Of a stretch of DNA of 37,301 nt, positions 7,255 through 16,558 are shown one piece after another. Position numbers and translations under genes: made by a program. The notes beneath the pieces were generated by a model, which searched no databases, was not told the DNA's origin, and saw nothing but the letters and a program-made list of their open reading frames with translations. Within the stretch, counting starts at the first letter, position 1. Each line of letters starts with the position of its first letter. The stretch is from an uncultured Bacilli bacterium (GTDB lineage: Bacteria > Bacillota_I > Bacilli_A > RF39 > UBA660): contig CANRCV010000009.1 of the NCBI GenBank assembly GCA_947629205.1, positions 1 through 37,301 on the forward strand, in the 5' to 3' direction.

Positions 7255-7303
7255 AAATTTACATTCTTTTTTAAAGAAAAAGTATATAGAATGTAAATTT
7301 TTT
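7255..7303 (+). terminator. Plus-strand terminator of the small-peptide mRNA
   Basis: Perfect 13-bp stem AAATTTACATTCT / AGAATGTAAATTT (7255-7267, 7288-7300) running into TTTTTTC. The loop contains a secondary A/T-rich stem. There is no U-run on the minus strand after this stem, so the direction is plus. It gives an mRNA of about 380 nt. Confidence 0.65.
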
Positions 7304-7375
7304 CTTTAAAAAATAAAAATAATATAAATTATATTGTTATTATATTGAATATTTATTCTTTATTTATATTTTTTC

Positions 7376-7404
7376 AAAAAAAAATTAGTTTATTTCTAAA
7401 CTAA
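7376..7404 (-). terminator. Terminator of the ribosomal protein supercluster
   Basis: Minus-strand stem TTAGTTTA/TAAACTAA with loop GAAA followed by nine U. The ascending arm includes the last codons and stop of rplQ, so the end of the coding region doubles as the terminator stem. Confidence 0.92.
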
Positions 7405-7737
7405 TTCTAAACGAACTTGTAAAGCGTCGTCCCCGATTCTTTCTTTTAATTTAATAATTCTCGTATAACCACCATTACGATTTTCATAACGTTTTGCAAG
7501 TTCATTAAAAACTTTATCTACACATTCTTGATTATTATAAACAAATGCTAAAGCTTTTCTACGAGAAACTAAAGTTCCACGTTTTCCATAAGTGATCATT
7601 TTATCAACAAATTTTCTTACTTCTTTGGCTTTGGCTTCTGTTGTAATAATTCCCTCATTCATAATGGTATCTACAGTAAGACCTGCAAATACACTATGTC
7701 TTTGTCTTGTTTCTCTTCCAATTTTTCTATATGCCAT
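7396..7737 (-). CDS. rplQ: 50S ribosomal protein L17
   Basis: L17 of the large subunit, which lines the peptide exit region (113 aa, usual for bacterial L17). Recognised by YRKIGRETRQRHSVFAGL at the N-terminus and by the central ITTEAKAKEVRKFVDKMITYGK. It closes the alpha operon after rpoA, as in other Bacillota. AAGGAGGT supports the start. The terminator stem overlaps its 3' end. Confidence 0.97.
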   Translation of the reverse strand: MAYRKIGRETRQRHSVFAGLTVDTIMNEGIITTEAKAKEVRKFVDKMITYGKRGTLVSRRKALAFVYNNQECVDKVFNELAKRYENRNGGYTRIIKLKERIGDDALQVRLELV

Positions 7738-7748
7738 ACTTTACCTCC

Positions 7749-8693
7749 TTATTCGTGAAATTTAAGTCCCATTTCTTGAACTTTATCTAATACTTCTTTA
7801 AGTGATTTTTTACCTAAATTTCTAATTTTGGTTACTTCTACTTCTTTTTTAGAAATTAAATCTTGAACGGTATGAATACCAGCTCTTTTTAAACAGTTAT
7901 ATGCTCTTACTGAGAATTCAATCTCTTCAATTGGTGTTTCTAATGTTTTAGTAATGGTATCAACCTTTTTCTCAGCCATTAATCCAGAAATATTACTAAT
8001 AGCATTTAAATCTGCAATAATATTGAAATGTTCAATTAGAATCTTAGCAGATAAAGCCATACATTCTTCTGGAGTAATGCTTCCATTGGTATTAATATGC
8101 ATAATTAATTTATCATAATTTTCATTATGTCCAACACGAGCATTTTCAACCTCATATGCTACTTTTTCAACTGGAGAATATAATGAATCAATTGCAATAA
8201 CTCCTACTTTTTTATTTTCAAGTAGTTGTTGATTTTCTTTACTATCTACATATCCTTTACCAGTAGAAACCGTCATTTCCATATCAATTTTTCCACCTTC
8301 AACAAGGTTACAAATGACTAAGTCTTTATTAATTACCTCTAAATCAGCATCAACATCAATATCTCCTGCAAGTACTGGTCCTGGAGTTGATTTAGATAAA
8401 TGAATAACTTTATCCTCTCCAGTATGATTTTTAAGTACTACACTTTTAAGAGCTAAAATAATACTTGTAACATCTTCATAAACTCCTTCAATTTTTTGAA
8501 ATTCATGTAAGACACCATCAATTTTAACACTAGTAATAGCACAACCTGGTAAGCTTGATAGCATTACACGACGAAGCGCATTTCCAATCGTTGTTCCAAA
8601 TCCTCTTTCTAAAGGCTCTAATGTGAATTCTCCATAATGAGAATCTGCTGCATATTCTGTTATTTTGTATTCTGGTTTTTCAAATTTAATCAT
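7749..8693 (-). CDS. rpoA: RNA polymerase alpha subunit
   Basis: Alpha subunit (314 aa) that nucleates RNA polymerase assembly and contacts UP elements and activators. The N-terminal domain shows FEKPEYKI, LERGFGTTIGNALRRVMLSSLPG and the EGVYEDVTSIILALK dimerisation region. The C-terminal domain has SVRAYNCLKRAGIHTVQDL and IRNLGKKSLKEV, the helix-hairpin DNA-contact region. The ORF track starts at a TTG at 8711; the ATG at 8693 is preferred because AAAGGA lies just upstream and the protein then begins MIKFEKP as in relatives. It lies between rpsK and rplQ. Confidence 0.97.
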   Translation of the reverse strand: MIKFEKPEYKITEYAADSHYGEFTLEPLERGFGTTIGNALRRVMLSSLPGCAITSVKIDGVLHEFQKIEGVYEDVTSIILALKSVVLKNHTGEDKVIHLSKSTPGPVLAGDIDVDADLEVINKDLVICNLVEGGKIDMEMTVSTGKGYVDSKENQQLLENKKVGVIAIDSLYSPVEKVAYEVENARVGHNENYDKLIMHINTNGSITPEECMALSAKILIEHFNIIADLNAISNISGLMAEKKVDTITKTLETPIEEIEFSVRAYNCLKRAGIHTVQDLISKKEVEVTKIRNLGKKSLKEVLDKVQEMGLKFHE

Positions 8694-8714
8694 TTCTATC
8701 TTTCCTTTCAACCA

Positions 8715-9101
8715 TTAATTTCTAGGACGTTTTGGTGGACGACATCCATTATGAGGTACTGGAGTTTTATCATTAATACTTATAACTTCTAATCCAGCCG
8801 TTTGTAAAGAACGAATTGCTGTATCTTTTCCAGTTCCTAAACCAACAACCTCAACATCAACTTTTACAACACCTGCATTATCGTGAGCACTTTTAGCTGC
8901 TGCTTCTGCAGCAAGTCCTGCAGCATAAGGAGTTTTCTTTTTAGAACCTTTATAACCAATGGTTCCACTTGATGCCCAACTAATTACATTTCCATCTTTT
9001 TCTGCAATTGTAACAATGGTATTATTATATGTACATTGAATATGAGCAACTGCTTCAGGAATATTTTTCTTAACTTTTCTTTTTCTTCTGTTATATGCCA
9101 T
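8715..9101 (-). CDS. rpsK: 30S ribosomal protein S11
   Basis: S11 of the small-subunit platform (128 aa, normal length). Diagnostic segments are [37 protein letters not shown] and the terminal [11 protein letters not shown], which is nearly invariant. It follows rpsM by about 10 bp in the alpha operon, with TAGGAGGT upstream of the start. Confidence 0.98.
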   Translation of the reverse strand: MAYNRRKRKVKKNIPEAVAHIQCTYNNTIVTIAEKDGNVISWASSGTIGYKGSKKKTPYAAGLAAEAAAKSAHDNAGVVKVDVEVVGLGTGKDTAIRSLQTAGLEVISINDKTPVPHNGCRPPKRPRN

Positions 9102-9111
9102 GATTTACCTC

Positions 9112-9486
9112 CTATTTACCTACTTTTTTCTTATTTGCTACTACTTTACCTTTACCTTTACGAGTATGAGCATTTCTATTTGTTCTTTGTCCTCTTACAG
9201 GTAATCCTTTTTTATGTCTAATTCCTTGGTAGCAATTAATTTCCATCTTATTTTTAATAGACATTTGTACATCACGACGAAGATCTCCTTCTACAATGTA
9301 TTTGTCTACTTCTTTTCTTAAACTAGTAATTTCTGCATCTGTTAAATCTTTAATTTTCTTTTCTGGATCAACACTCGCATCTTTACAAATGGTTTTTGCT
9401 AAGCTTCTACCTATTCCATAAATTGCTGTTAATCCAATGCAAATGTGTTTTTCATTTGGTAATTCAATATTTTTAATTCTTGCCAT
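9112..9486 (-). CDS. rpsM: 30S ribosomal protein S13
   Basis: S13 of the small-subunit head, which contacts P-site tRNA and the L5 bridge (124 aa). Recognised by [30 protein letters not shown] and the tail [21 protein letters not shown]. Start supported by AGGAGG. It follows rpmJ in the conserved alpha-operon order. Confidence 0.98.
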   Translation of the reverse strand: MARIKNIELPNEKHICIGLTAIYGIGRSLAKTICKDASVDPEKKIKDLTDAEITSLRKEVDKYIVEGDLRRDVQMSIKNKMEINCYQGIRHKKGLPVRGQRTNRNAHTRKGKGKVVANKKKVGK

Positions 9487-9498
9487 AAATTCCTCCTA

Positions 9499-9612
9499 TT
9501 AACCTTGAACTTGTTTGTGTTTTGGATTTTCACAAATAATCATTATTTTTCCTTTTCTTTTAATTGTTTTGCATTTTTTACATATTGGTTTTACTGATGG
9601 TCTTTTTTTCAT
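9499..9612 (-). CDS. rpmJ: 50S ribosomal protein L36 (zinc-ribbon form)
   Basis: A 37-residue ORF missing from the ORF track. It begins [15 protein letters not shown] and ends NPKHKQVQG, the classic L36 sequence. It carries the four zinc ligands C11, C14, C27 and H32, so it is the zinc-binding (C+) form. GGAGG precedes the ATG. It sits between infA and rpsM, its standard position. Confidence 0.97.
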   Translation of the reverse strand: MKKRPSVKPICKKCKTIKRKGKIMIICENPKHKQVQG

Positions 9613-9626
9613 TTTTTATACCTCCA

Positions 9627-9896
9627 TTATCTTTTATTCCATGTTATACGCCCACGTGTTAAATCATAAGGAGAAAGTTCTATTGTTACTGTATCACCTG
9701 GTAAAATACGTATCATGTTCACGCGCATTTTACCAGAAACGTAGGCTTCTACAGTATGTCCATTTGGTAGTTCTACTATGTAGTCTCCGCCTTTTACAAC
9801 ATCTACTACTTTTCCTTCCACCTCAATTTTATCTTCTCTAGGTTGTGTATGATTTTCTAGTTTTTCATGATTTGTTTTCATCTTTTTTTTCGCCAT
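9627..9896 (-). CDS. infA: Translation initiation factor IF-1
   Basis: IF-1 occupies the ribosomal A site during initiation. The S1/OB-fold core is clear ([46 protein letters not shown]). At 89 aa it is about 17 residues longer than the usual 72, because a charged segment ([20 protein letters not shown]) precedes the core. An alternative start exists at the second Met (residue 6), but GGGAG lies at proper distance from the first. It follows map by 2 bp. Confidence 0.95.
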   Translation of the reverse strand: MAKKKMKTNHEKLENHTQPREDKIEVEGKVVDVVKGGDYIVELPNGHTVEAYVSGKMRVNMIRILPGDTVTIELSPYDLTRGRITWNKR

Positions 9897-9898
9897 AT

Positions 9899-10648
9899 TT
9901 ATTCTCCCGTTAATATTTCATAGCCATCTTTTGTCACCAGAACTGTATGTTCAAAATGAGCTGATGGACTTTCATCTTCCGTTACAATGACCCAATCATC
10001 TTGATCTGTTAGGCATACCTCTTCTTTACCAAGGGTTAACATGGGTTCAATTGCAATCGTCATTCCTTCTTTTAAAGTTATACCGGTATTTGCTATACCA
10101 AAGTTAGGAACATCCGGTTCTTCATGCATATTTGTACCAATTCCATGTCCTACTAAATCTTTGACGACTCCTAAATGATGAAGACGTGCAAATTTTTCAA
10201 TGGCACAACTTATGTCTCCTATTTTAGCACCACTTTTTACTTTACTCAAGCCTTCTTGTAATGCTAAATACGTATTTGTAACTAAATCTTCAATCTCTTT
10301 TGGTGCAGAACCAACGATATAGGTTCTTGCCGCATCACTTTCATATCCTTTATATCTTACGGTAAAGTCAATAGATACAACATCGTGTTCTTTTAACTTT
10401 CTTTTACCAGGAATTCCATGTACTACCTCATCATTGATGGAAATACATATACTTTTAGGAAATCCTTCATACCCTAAACAGGAAGGATAAGCATCATGTT
10501 TCATAATAAAATCATGAGCAATCTTATCTAACTGTTCGGTACGAATCCCTGGTTTAATATGTTTTTTTAATTCTTCATGTGTTAAATAATTAATATGTCC
10601 AGCTTGACGCATAAGTTCAATTTCTCTTTCACTTTTAATACTAATCAT
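9899..10648 (-). CDS. map: Methionine aminopeptidase type I
   Basis: Removes the initiator Met from nascent proteins using two metal ions (249 aa). The five metal ligands are visible: D in [14 protein letters not shown] (first), D in SDAAR (second), H in [12 protein letters not shown] (third), E in IEPMLTLG (fourth) and E in FEHTVLVT (fifth). HGIPGKR contains the substrate-binding His. No N-terminal zinc-finger extension. Its start overlaps the adk stop by 8 bp, so it is translationally coupled. The adk-map-infA order is the normal Bacillota spc/alpha junction. Confidence 0.97.
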   Translation of the reverse strand: MISIKSEREIELMRQAGHINYLTHEELKKHIKPGIRTEQLDKIAHDFIMKHDAYPSCLGYEGFPKSICISINDEVVHGIPGKRKLKEHDVVSIDFTVRYKGYESDAARTYIVGSAPKEIEDLVTNTYLALQEGLSKVKSGAKIGDISCAIEKFARLHHLGVVKDLVGHGIGTNMHEEPDVPNFGIANTGITLKEGMTIAIEPMLTLGKEEVCLTDQDDWVIVTEDESPSAHFEHTVLVTKDGYEILTGE

Positions 10649-11288
10649 TTGATCCCTCGATTATTTTTGTTACCTCTTGTTGTATTTCAACTGGATTTTT
10701 TGTTCCATCCACTACTTTTAATTTTCCTTTTTCTTGATAAAAGTCCAGTAATGGTGAGGTTTGTTCTAAGTACGTTTTATAACGAACTTGAAAAGATTCT
10801 GTATTATCATCTTCTCTGGTAATTAAAGAAGAGGCACAAGAATCACATATTCCTTCTTGAATTGGTTTTAAAGTATCAAAGTAAATATTATAACTTGCCC
10901 CACAGTTACTACAAATTCTTCTTCCTACAATTCTTTTTTCTAATATTTCTTTTTCAACTGCTAAAGAAAGGACAACATAATTGGTTAAGTTCATTTCATT
11001 AAACAAGGTATCTAAATAGGTAGCTTGTTCTAAGTTTCTTGGCATTCCATCTAAAATAAATGGTTTGTCTTTTAAACAACTTAACTTTTCTTTAAAAAGA
11101 GGAAGAATAATATCATCACCAATTAATTTTCCTTCTCTCATTAAAGAAGCAATTTCACTATTTTTTTTGGCTTCTTCTCTTAATAAATCTCCAGTAGAGA
11201 TATGTTCATAAGAATAAGTATCCATTAAATAACTACTAATGGTTCCCTTGCCTGCGGCAGGAGGAGCGATTAAGATGATATTTTTCAT
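10641..11288 (-). CDS. adk: Adenylate kinase
   Basis: Interconverts AMP + ATP and 2 ADP (215 aa). The NMP-binding region HISTGDLLREE and FILDGMPRNLEQA are present, and the long LID carries a Cys4 zinc site (CSNC...CDSC) typical of Gram-positive enzymes. The P-loop reads APPAAGKGT (residues 8-16) instead of the usual GxPGxGKGT, so the first and third glycines are Ala while the catalytic Lys is retained. The start overlaps the secY stop (ATGA). Confidence 0.95.
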   Translation of the reverse strand: MKNIILIAPPAAGKGTISSYLMDTYSYEHISTGDLLREEAKKNSEIASLMREGKLIGDDIILPLFKEKLSCLKDKPFILDGMPRNLEQATYLDTLFNEMNLTNYVVLSLAVEKEILEKRIVGRRICSNCGASYNIYFDTLKPIQEGICDSCASSLITREDDNTESFQVRYKTYLEQTSPLLDFYQEKGKLKVVDGTKNPVEIQQEVTKIIEGSND

Positions 11289-12550
11289 CTGGCACGTCTC
11301 CTATTTTTATAACTTCTTGTTACCAATCCACTTTCAATTTGTTTATAGGTTTCAATAGCTACACCTACAACAATTAATATCCCCGTTCCTCCAATAGATA
11401 CATAAGAAGGAAGGCTTGAAATATTTCCCATTAAAACAGGAAGACCAGATAGAATAACTAAGAAGATAGAACCAACAACAGTTAATTTACCAAGAGAATT
11501 CGAAATGTATTTACTGGTTGCTTCTCCTGGTCGAACTCCTGGAATATATCCTCCACGTTTATTTAAATCTTTACTCATTTCTTCTGGATTCATCATCATA
11601 AACGTATAGACATATCCAAAAAACATAATTAAGATCACATAAAGAATAAATCCAGTTGGAGTTGTATAAACAATATATTTATCAATAAAATCAATCGCTG
11701 CTTGATTTTTAATGAGTCCTGCAATCGTTGAAGGAATTGTTAAAACAATAGAAGCAAAGATAACAGGAATAACTCCAGCACTATTAATTTTTATTGGTAA
11801 AAAGGAACTTTGTGCACCATATGCACTAGTCGTATGATTCGCATATTGAATTGGTATTCTTCTTTCTGCTAATGTTACCCAAATAATACCAACTAATACA
11901 AATAAGTAAACGATTAAGAATAGAATAAATAATCCAATTCCTAATACCATTTGGTACGTTCCATTCAAAATGAATGTTTCAAAAGCTCCTACAAAGATTC
12001 TAGGCATACTTACAATAATACCAGCCATAATGAGTAAGGATGAACCATTTCCAATTCCTTTCATCGTTATTTGATCTCCTAACCAAAGTAGGAATGCTGT
12101 ACCAGCTGTCATAACTAAAGAGGTTTTAATCATAACCATTACATCATTGGTATTTAAATAAAATATAGAAATAACATAAGCTTGTACAAAAGCAAATATA
12201 ATAGCTAAATAACGATTAATTTTATTAATTTTTTGTCTTCCTACATAACCTTGTTCTTTTAATTCTTTAAAGTAAGGAATTATGTCCATTTGTAATAATT
12301 GTGTAATAATACTTGCTGTAATATAAGGACTAACTCCTAAAGCAAAGATAGAAAAACTTCTTAAACCTCCACCACTCATTAAGTTAAATATTTCTAAGAA
12401 ACCTAGTGTAGACATCTCTAGTTTATGTGCCCAAGGAATGGTAATTCCTGTTCCTAAACAAAAGATTCCTAAAGCAAAGAGGGTGAAATAAATTCTTTTT
12501 CTTAAATCTTTGTTTTCTTTTGCAAACATTTTTGCTACAAAGCGAAACAT
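11285..12550 (-). CDS. secY: Protein translocase subunit SecY
   Basis: Channel subunit of the Sec translocon (421 aa, about ten membrane helices). Signature segments: GIFCLGTGITIPW, FSIFALGVSPYITASIITQLL in TM2 including the plug-side motif, WLGDQITMKGIGNGSSLLI, the cytosolic loop ERRIPIQYA, and GGYIPGVRPGEATSKY. GAGGTGAT precedes the ATG. It follows rplO immediately. The stop is TGA, overlapping the adk ATG, which argues for the standard code. Confidence 0.97.
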   Translation of the reverse strand: MFRFVAKMFAKENKDLRKRIYFTLFALGIFCLGTGITIPWAHKLEMSTLGFLEIFNLMSGGGLRSFSIFALGVSPYITASIITQLLQMDIIPYFKELKEQGYVGRQKINKINRYLAIIFAFVQAYVISIFYLNTNDVMVMIKTSLVMTAGTAFLLWLGDQITMKGIGNGSSLLIMAGIIVSMPRIFVGAFETFILNGTYQMVLGIGLFILFLIVYLFVLVGIIWVTLAERRIPIQYANHTTSAYGAQSSFLPIKINSAGVIPVIFASIVLTIPSTIAGLIKNQAAIDFIDKYIVYTTPTGFILYVILIMFFGYVYTFMMMNPEEMSKDLNKRGGYIPGVRPGEATSKYISNSLGKLTVVGSIFLVILSGLPVLMGNISSLPSYVSIGGTGILIVVGVAIETYKQIESGLVTRSYKNRRRAR

Positions 12551-12994
12551 CTAAATCACCTCAGTTTTGCCACCAGCAGCTTCAATAGCACTAACAGCTT
12601 TACTAGAAAAACGATTTGCTTTTACAGTTAATTTTTTTTCTAATTTACCATTTGCTAGTACTTTGATACCACTTAATTGTTTTTTAATAATTCCTCTTTC
12701 TTTTAAAATTTCTGGAGTTACTTCTTCTCCATCTTTGAAGAAGGTATTTAAGTCACTTAAGTTAATTGTTGCATATTTTGTTTCAAATCTTTTATTGTTA
12801 AATCCTCTTTTTGGTAATCTTCTATATAAAGGAGATTGACCACCTTGGAACCAAGAAGAAATAGATACACCGCTTCTTGATTTTTGTCCTTTTTGACCAT
12901 GAGTAGAGGTTTTACCCATTCCTGATCCTGTTCCACGACCAACAATTTTTTTAGATTTTAATTCTTTTGTTTTTGGTAAATTTTCTAATTTCAT
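12551..12994 (-). CDS. rplO: 50S ribosomal protein L15
   Basis: L15 of the large subunit (147 aa). The Gly-rich N-terminal extension [24 protein letters not shown] and [11 protein letters not shown] are characteristic. The ORF track extends 20 codons too far upstream into rpsE; the true start is [16 protein letters not shown] at 12994, with GAGGAG upstream. It follows the rpsE stop by one base, leaving no room for rpmD. Confidence 0.97.
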   Translation of the reverse strand: MKLENLPKTKELKSKKIVGRGTGSGMGKTSTHGQKGQKSRSGVSISSWFQGGQSPLYRRLPKRGFNNKRFETKYATINLSDLNTFFKDGEEVTPEILKERGIIKKQLSGIKVLANGKLEKKLTVKANRFSSKAVSAIEAAGGKTEVI

Positions 12995-12995
12995 C

Positions 12996-13541
12996 TTACA
13001 ACTCCTCAACTTTCTTTCCACGAAGAAGAGCAATCTTAGCAGGAGTTCTTTCACTCTTTAATGCTTCAAGCGTTGCTTTTGCTACATTAATTTTTGTATT
13101 AGAACCTAAAGATTTAGAAATAACATCTTTTACTCCAGCAAGTTCTAGTACACTACGAGCAGCACCACCAGCAATAACTCCTGTACCTTTTACAGCTGGT
13201 TTAATTAATACACTTGCTCTTCCTACTTTACCAGTTGCTTCATGAGGAATGGTTCTACCATCAATAATGGCAACTTTCGTTACATTTTTATTAGCCATCA
13301 TACTCGCTTTAGCAATAGCAGCAGGAACCTCATTTGCTTTTCCTGTTCCAATACCAACTAGACCTTTTCTATTTCCAACAACAACAGTTGCAGAAAATCT
13401 AAAATGTCTACCACCTTTGGTAACTTTTGTAACTCTTCCAATAGAAACAACTTTTTCTTCTAATAATTTTTTCTTATCGTTTTCTCTGGAAAATTTTTTT
13501 TCTTGTGTTTTTACACTTTTATTATTATTTTCTTCTTTCAT
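12996..13541 (-). CDS. rpsE: 30S ribosomal protein S5
   Basis: S5, a fidelity and mRNA-entry protein of the small subunit (181 aa). Recognised by [29 protein letters not shown], the spectinomycin-region loop, and by [22 protein letters not shown]. The N-terminus is a charged Asn/Lys-rich extension. AGGAGGT supports the start. It is normally followed by rpmD; here rplO follows directly. Confidence 0.97.
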   Translation of the reverse strand: MKEENNNKSVKTQEKKFSRENDKKKLLEEKVVSIGRVTKVTKGGRHFRFSATVVVGNRKGLVGIGTGKANEVPAAIAKASMMANKNVTKVAIIDGRTIPHEATGKVGRASVLIKPAVKGTGVIAGGAARSVLELAGVKDVISKSLGSNTKINVAKATLEALKSERTPAKIALLRGKKVEEL

Positions 13542-13552
13542 ATGATGACCTC

Positions 13553-13909
13553 CTAGAATTCCAATCCGTTTTCACGAGCTGCTTCTGCAAGTGCTTTTAC
13601 TCGTCCATGATAATTGTTTCCACCTCTATCGAAAACAACCTTCGTAATTTTTGCTTTTTTACATTTTTCTGCAATATCTTTTCCAACTAAAGTGGCTGCT
13701 TCAATATTGCCCCCATTTTTAAGCTTTAGAGCAATAGAGGAAGAAGAAACGAGTGTTTTTCCTACAGTATCATCGATTACTTGTACATAAATAGCACTAT
13801 TAGATCGAAATACATTTAATCTTGGTTGTTCACTTGTTCCACTTAATGTTTTTCTTATACGATTGTGTCTTCTTACACGTACATCATTTCTTGATTCTTT
13901 TTTTATCAT
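13553..13909 (-). CDS. rplR: 50S ribosomal protein L18
   Basis: L18, which binds 5S rRNA in the central protuberance (118 aa). Core motifs are [32 protein letters not shown] and [24 protein letters not shown]. The ORF track begins 16 codons upstream; the ATG at 13909 (MIKKESRND) is preferred because GGAGGAGTGAAT precedes it and the length then matches the family. Confidence 0.97.
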   Translation of the reverse strand: MIKKESRNDVRVRRHNRIRKTLSGTSEQPRLNVFRSNSAIYVQVIDDTVGKTLVSSSSIALKLKNGGNIEAATLVGKDIAEKCKKAKITKVVFDRGGNNYHGRVKALAEAARENGLEF

Positions 13910-13922
13910 ATTCACTCCTCCA

Positions 13923-14459
13923 TTAAGCCGCTTTCTTACCTTCTTTACGACGTACATATTCGCCTTTATAACGAATACCTTTACCTTTATAAGGTTCTGG
14001 TGTTCTTACTTTACGAACATTCGCCGCAAATTCAGCTACTTTTTGTTTATCAATACCACTTAAAGTGATTTCTGTATTACTCACAAGTTCTGCTTTAATT
14101 CCTTCTGGAACAATCATTTCCACTGGATGTGAATAACCAGCATTTATAACAATTTTATTTCCTTGTACATTGAATCTATATCCAACACCAACAGCTTCTA
14201 AACCTTTTGAAAAACCTTGTGATACACCAACAAGCATATTATGAATTAGAGAATTTGTGGTTCCTTGCATAACATTAGCACGAGGAGTAGCATTTATAGT
14301 CTTTGTTATTAAAGTATTTTCATGTACCTCAACTTGAACTAAATTTGAAAATTGCAAAGATAACTCTCCTTTAGGACCTTTTACAGTGATTAGGTTTTGA
14401 TCTATTGTTACAGTAACTCCATTTGGAATTTGTAACTCTCTATTTCCAATTCTACTCAT
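13923..14459 (-). CDS. rplF: 50S ribosomal protein L6
   Basis: L6, near the factor-binding site (178 aa). [17 protein letters not shown] and VKGPKGELS open the first repeat; VGVGYRF, and [28 protein letters not shown], close the second. Length and both repeats are normal. It lies between rpsH and rplR in the standard spc order. Confidence 0.98.
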   Translation of the reverse strand: MSRIGNRELQIPNGVTVTIDQNLITVKGPKGELSLQFSNLVQVEVHENTLITKTINATPRANVMQGTTNSLIHNMLVGVSQGFSKGLEAVGVGYRFNVQGNKIVINAGYSHPVEMIVPEGIKAELVSNTEITLSGIDKQKVAEFAANVRKVRTPEPYKGKGIRYKGEYVRRKEGKKAA

Positions 14460-14468
14460 ATAGTTTCC

Positions 14469-14864
14469 TTACCATATATAGGCAAGTACTTCGCCTCCTA
14501 ATCCAGCATTTCTAGCTTCTTTATCTGTCATAAGTCCTTTACTTGTAGAAATGATTGCAATACCAAGACCATTTAATACACGAGGAATTTCATCACATTT
14601 GGCATAGACACGAAGCCCTGATTTACTAATTCTTTTAAGACCAGTAATAACGCGTTCTTTTTTCTCTCCATATTTTAAAGTTAATGTTAATTTATCGCCT
14701 TTAATATCTTTTTCATAAGTATAATCAGCAATATAACCTTCTTTTTTAAGAATTTCTGCAATTCCTAAAGTCATCTTTGTACCAATAACAGTAACTGTAT
14801 CATATTTTAATTGATTTGCATTACGTATTCTTGTAAGCATATCTGCAATTTTATCTTGTACCAT
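14469..14864 (-). CDS. rpsH: 30S ribosomal protein S8
   Basis: S8, a primary 16S rRNA binder (131 aa). Seen as [43 protein letters not shown] and the terminal [26 protein letters not shown], which is nearly invariant. AGGAGG upstream of the ATG. In several bacteria S8 represses the spc operon; no S8-site copy was identified here. Confidence 0.98.
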   Translation of the reverse strand: MVQDKIADMLTRIRNANQLKYDTVTVIGTKMTLGIAEILKKEGYIADYTYEKDIKGDKLTLTLKYGEKKERVITGLKRISKSGLRVYAKCDEIPRVLNGLGIAIISTSKGLMTDKEARNAGLGGEVLAYIW

Positions 14865-14881
14865 CTAAAATTCCTCCTTTC

Positions 14882-15067
14882 CTACCAACTTGATTTCTTA
14901 ACGCCAGGTATTTGGCCTTTATTTGCTAATTCTCTAAAACAAATACGACATAATTTGTATTTACGAAGAACACCATGAGGTCGTCCACATCTTTCACATC
15001 TTGTATAAGCACGAACTTTAAATTTAGGTGTTCTTTGTTGTTTTACTTTTAAACTTGTTTTTGCCAT
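14882..15067 (-). CDS. rpsZ: 30S ribosomal protein S14 type Z
   Basis: Zinc-binding short form of S14 (61 aa). The zinc ribbon CERC-x12-CRIC is intact, and the end [17 protein letters not shown] is typical. This is the form usual in Gram-positive spc operons. AAGGAGAG precedes the start. Confidence 0.98.
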   Translation of the reverse strand: MAKTSLKVKQQRTPKFKVRAYTRCERCGRPHGVLRKYKLCRICFRELANKGQIPGVKKSSW

Positions 15068-15078
15068 AAACTCTCTCC

Positions 15079-15618
15079 TTAATTTTTAAAAGGCATACCG
15101 AAAGCTTTTAATAAACTTTCTGCTTCCTTATTTGTTTTTGCTGTTGTAACGAATACAATATCCATTCCTCTAATTTTTAAAATGTTATCATATTCAATTT
15201 CTGGAAATATTAATTGTTCTTTAATTCCTAAAGTATAATTTCCGTTTCCATCAAAAGAATGATTTGATATTCCACGAAAATCTCTTACACGAGGTAAGGC
15301 AACTTTAATAAGTTTTTCCATAAAATCATACATATTTTCATTACGAAGGGTAACTTTAACTCCAATCGTTTGACCTTCTCTTAATTTAAAACCAGCGATT
15401 GATTTTCTAGCTTTGGTTACCACTGGTGCTTGACCAGTAATGGTTTTTAAATCTTCTAAAGCAGCCGTAATAAATTTTTCATCACGTGCTCCTTCACCTA
15501 CGCCCATATTAATGACAATCTTTTCTAATTTAGGAACTTGCATAACAGTTTTATAATTAAATTCTTTCATTAGGGAAGGAATAATTTCTTTTTTATATAA
15601 TTCTTTTAATGTACTCAT
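15079..15618 (-). CDS. rplE: 50S ribosomal protein L5
   Basis: L5, which binds 5S rRNA and bridges to S13 (179 aa). Diagnostic segments: [53 protein letters not shown] and [14 protein letters not shown]. Normal length, with AGGTGAG upstream of the start. Confidence 0.98.
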   Translation of the reverse strand: MSTLKELYKKEIIPSLMKEFNYKTVMQVPKLEKIVINMGVGEGARDEKFITAALEDLKTITGQAPVVTKARKSIAGFKLREGQTIGVKVTLRNENMYDFMEKLIKVALPRVRDFRGISNHSFDGNGNYTLGIKEQLIFPEIEYDNILKIRGMDIVFVTTAKTNKEAESLLKAFGMPFKN

Positions 15619-15628
15619 ATATTCTCAC

Positions 15629-15913
15629 CTATTCTTCTTTCTTCGTTTCTTTCTTAGGTTTTTCTTCTTTTTTAGAAGGTTTTTTTGTAGCTTTATCGTC
15701 GACTTTTTTTACATTGGATACATGAAGGGGAGCAGGCATTTCTATAATGCCACCCTTATCATTGGTATTGTTTGGTTTTTGATGTTTTTTTACAATATTG
15801 ATTCCGTCTACTACGACTTTATCTATTTTTTTAAGGGTTTTAATAACAGTACCTGTTTTTCCCTTATCCTTACCAGCAATAACTAAAACGGTATCTCCTA
15901 CTTTTATTTTCAT
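15629..15913 (-). CDS. rplX: 50S ribosomal protein L24
   Basis: L24, an assembly initiator of the large subunit (94 aa). The KOW motif [13 protein letters not shown] is near the N-terminus, followed by [12 protein letters not shown] and PLHVSNV. The usual conserved C-terminal region is replaced or shortened by a Lys/Glu-rich tail ([18 protein letters not shown]), so the protein ends in low complexity. Confidence 0.95.
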   Translation of the reverse strand: MKIKVGDTVLVIAGKDKGKTGTVIKTLKKIDKVVVDGINIVKKHQKPNNTNDKGGIIEMPAPLHVSNVKKVDDKATKKPSKKEEKPKKETKKEE

Positions 15914-15923
15914 TGTAATCCTC

Positions 15924-16292
15924 CTATAAAACCTCTGGTGCTAAAGAAACGATTTTTGCAAAATCTTTTTCTCTTAATTCTCTAGCAACAGGTCCAAGTA
16001 CTCTTGTACCAACAGGTGTTTTATCATCTTTAATAATAACGCAAGCATTATCATCAAATTTAATATAAGATCCATCTTTTCTTCTTACACCTTCAACACT
16101 ACGAACGATAACAGCTTTTACTACTTTTCCTTTTTTAAGATTGGAATTTGGAATAGCTTTTTTAACTGTTCCAACAACGATATCCCCAATGTTTGCATAT
16201 TTAACTTTTGATCCACCTAGTACACGAATAACAAGTAGTTCTCTTGCACCAGTATTGTCTGCAACTTTTAATCTTGATTCTTGTTGTACCAT
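15924..16292 (-). CDS. rplN: 50S ribosomal protein L14
   Basis: L14, part of the subunit interface (122 aa, the standard length). [33 protein letters not shown] and [20 protein letters not shown] are textbook L14 segments. TAGGAGGT precedes the start. Confidence 0.98.
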   Translation of the reverse strand: MVQQESRLKVADNTGARELLVIRVLGGSKVKYANIGDIVVGTVKKAIPNSNLKKGKVVKAVIVRSVEGVRRKDGSYIKFDDNACVIIKDDKTPVGTRVLGPVARELREKDFAKIVSLAPEVL

Positions 16293-16303
16293 AAGATTAC
16301 CTC

Positions 16304-16558
16304 CTAAAGGATAACAGCATCAATTAGAATCTCAACAAGTTCATATCTTTTTGTTTTTGATAATGGTCTTGTACTTCTAATTCTTACTGTATCTCCTACT
16401 TTTGCACTATTTTTTTCATCATGGGCAGCGTATTTTTTACTTGATTTTACTCTTTTTCCATATAATGGATGTCTTTTATATGTTTCTACTAAAACGGTAA
16501 TGGTTTTATCATTTTTTGCAGAAACAACTTTACCAACAAGTTCTTGTCTTTTTTCCAT
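16304..16558 (-). CDS. rpsQ: 30S ribosomal protein S17
   Basis: S17, a primary 16S rRNA binder with an OB fold (84 aa). Recognised by [39 protein letters not shown] and [19 protein letters not shown]. Its ATG shares one base with the rpmC stop (TAATG), so the two are coupled. Confidence 0.97.
   Translation of the reverse strand: MEKRQELVGKVVSAKNDKTITVLVETYKRHPLYGKRVKSSKKYAAHDEKNSAKVGDTVRIRSTRPLSKTKRYELVEILIDAVIL

Noticed and set aside
8694-8711. Longer rpoA start in the ORF track
   Set aside because: It begins at a TTG that overlaps the Shine-Dalgarno of the ATG at 8693, which gives the family N-terminus.
11282-11292. Mycoplasma-type code with UGA as Trp
   Set aside because: secY ends in a TGA overlapping the adk ATG and Trp is written TGG in the genes inspected, so the standard bacterial code applies.
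12757-12945. 62-aa ORF inside rplO as a possible replacement for rpmD
   Set aside because: It is a frame-shifted reading of L15 and has no L30 features; rpmD is simply absent here.
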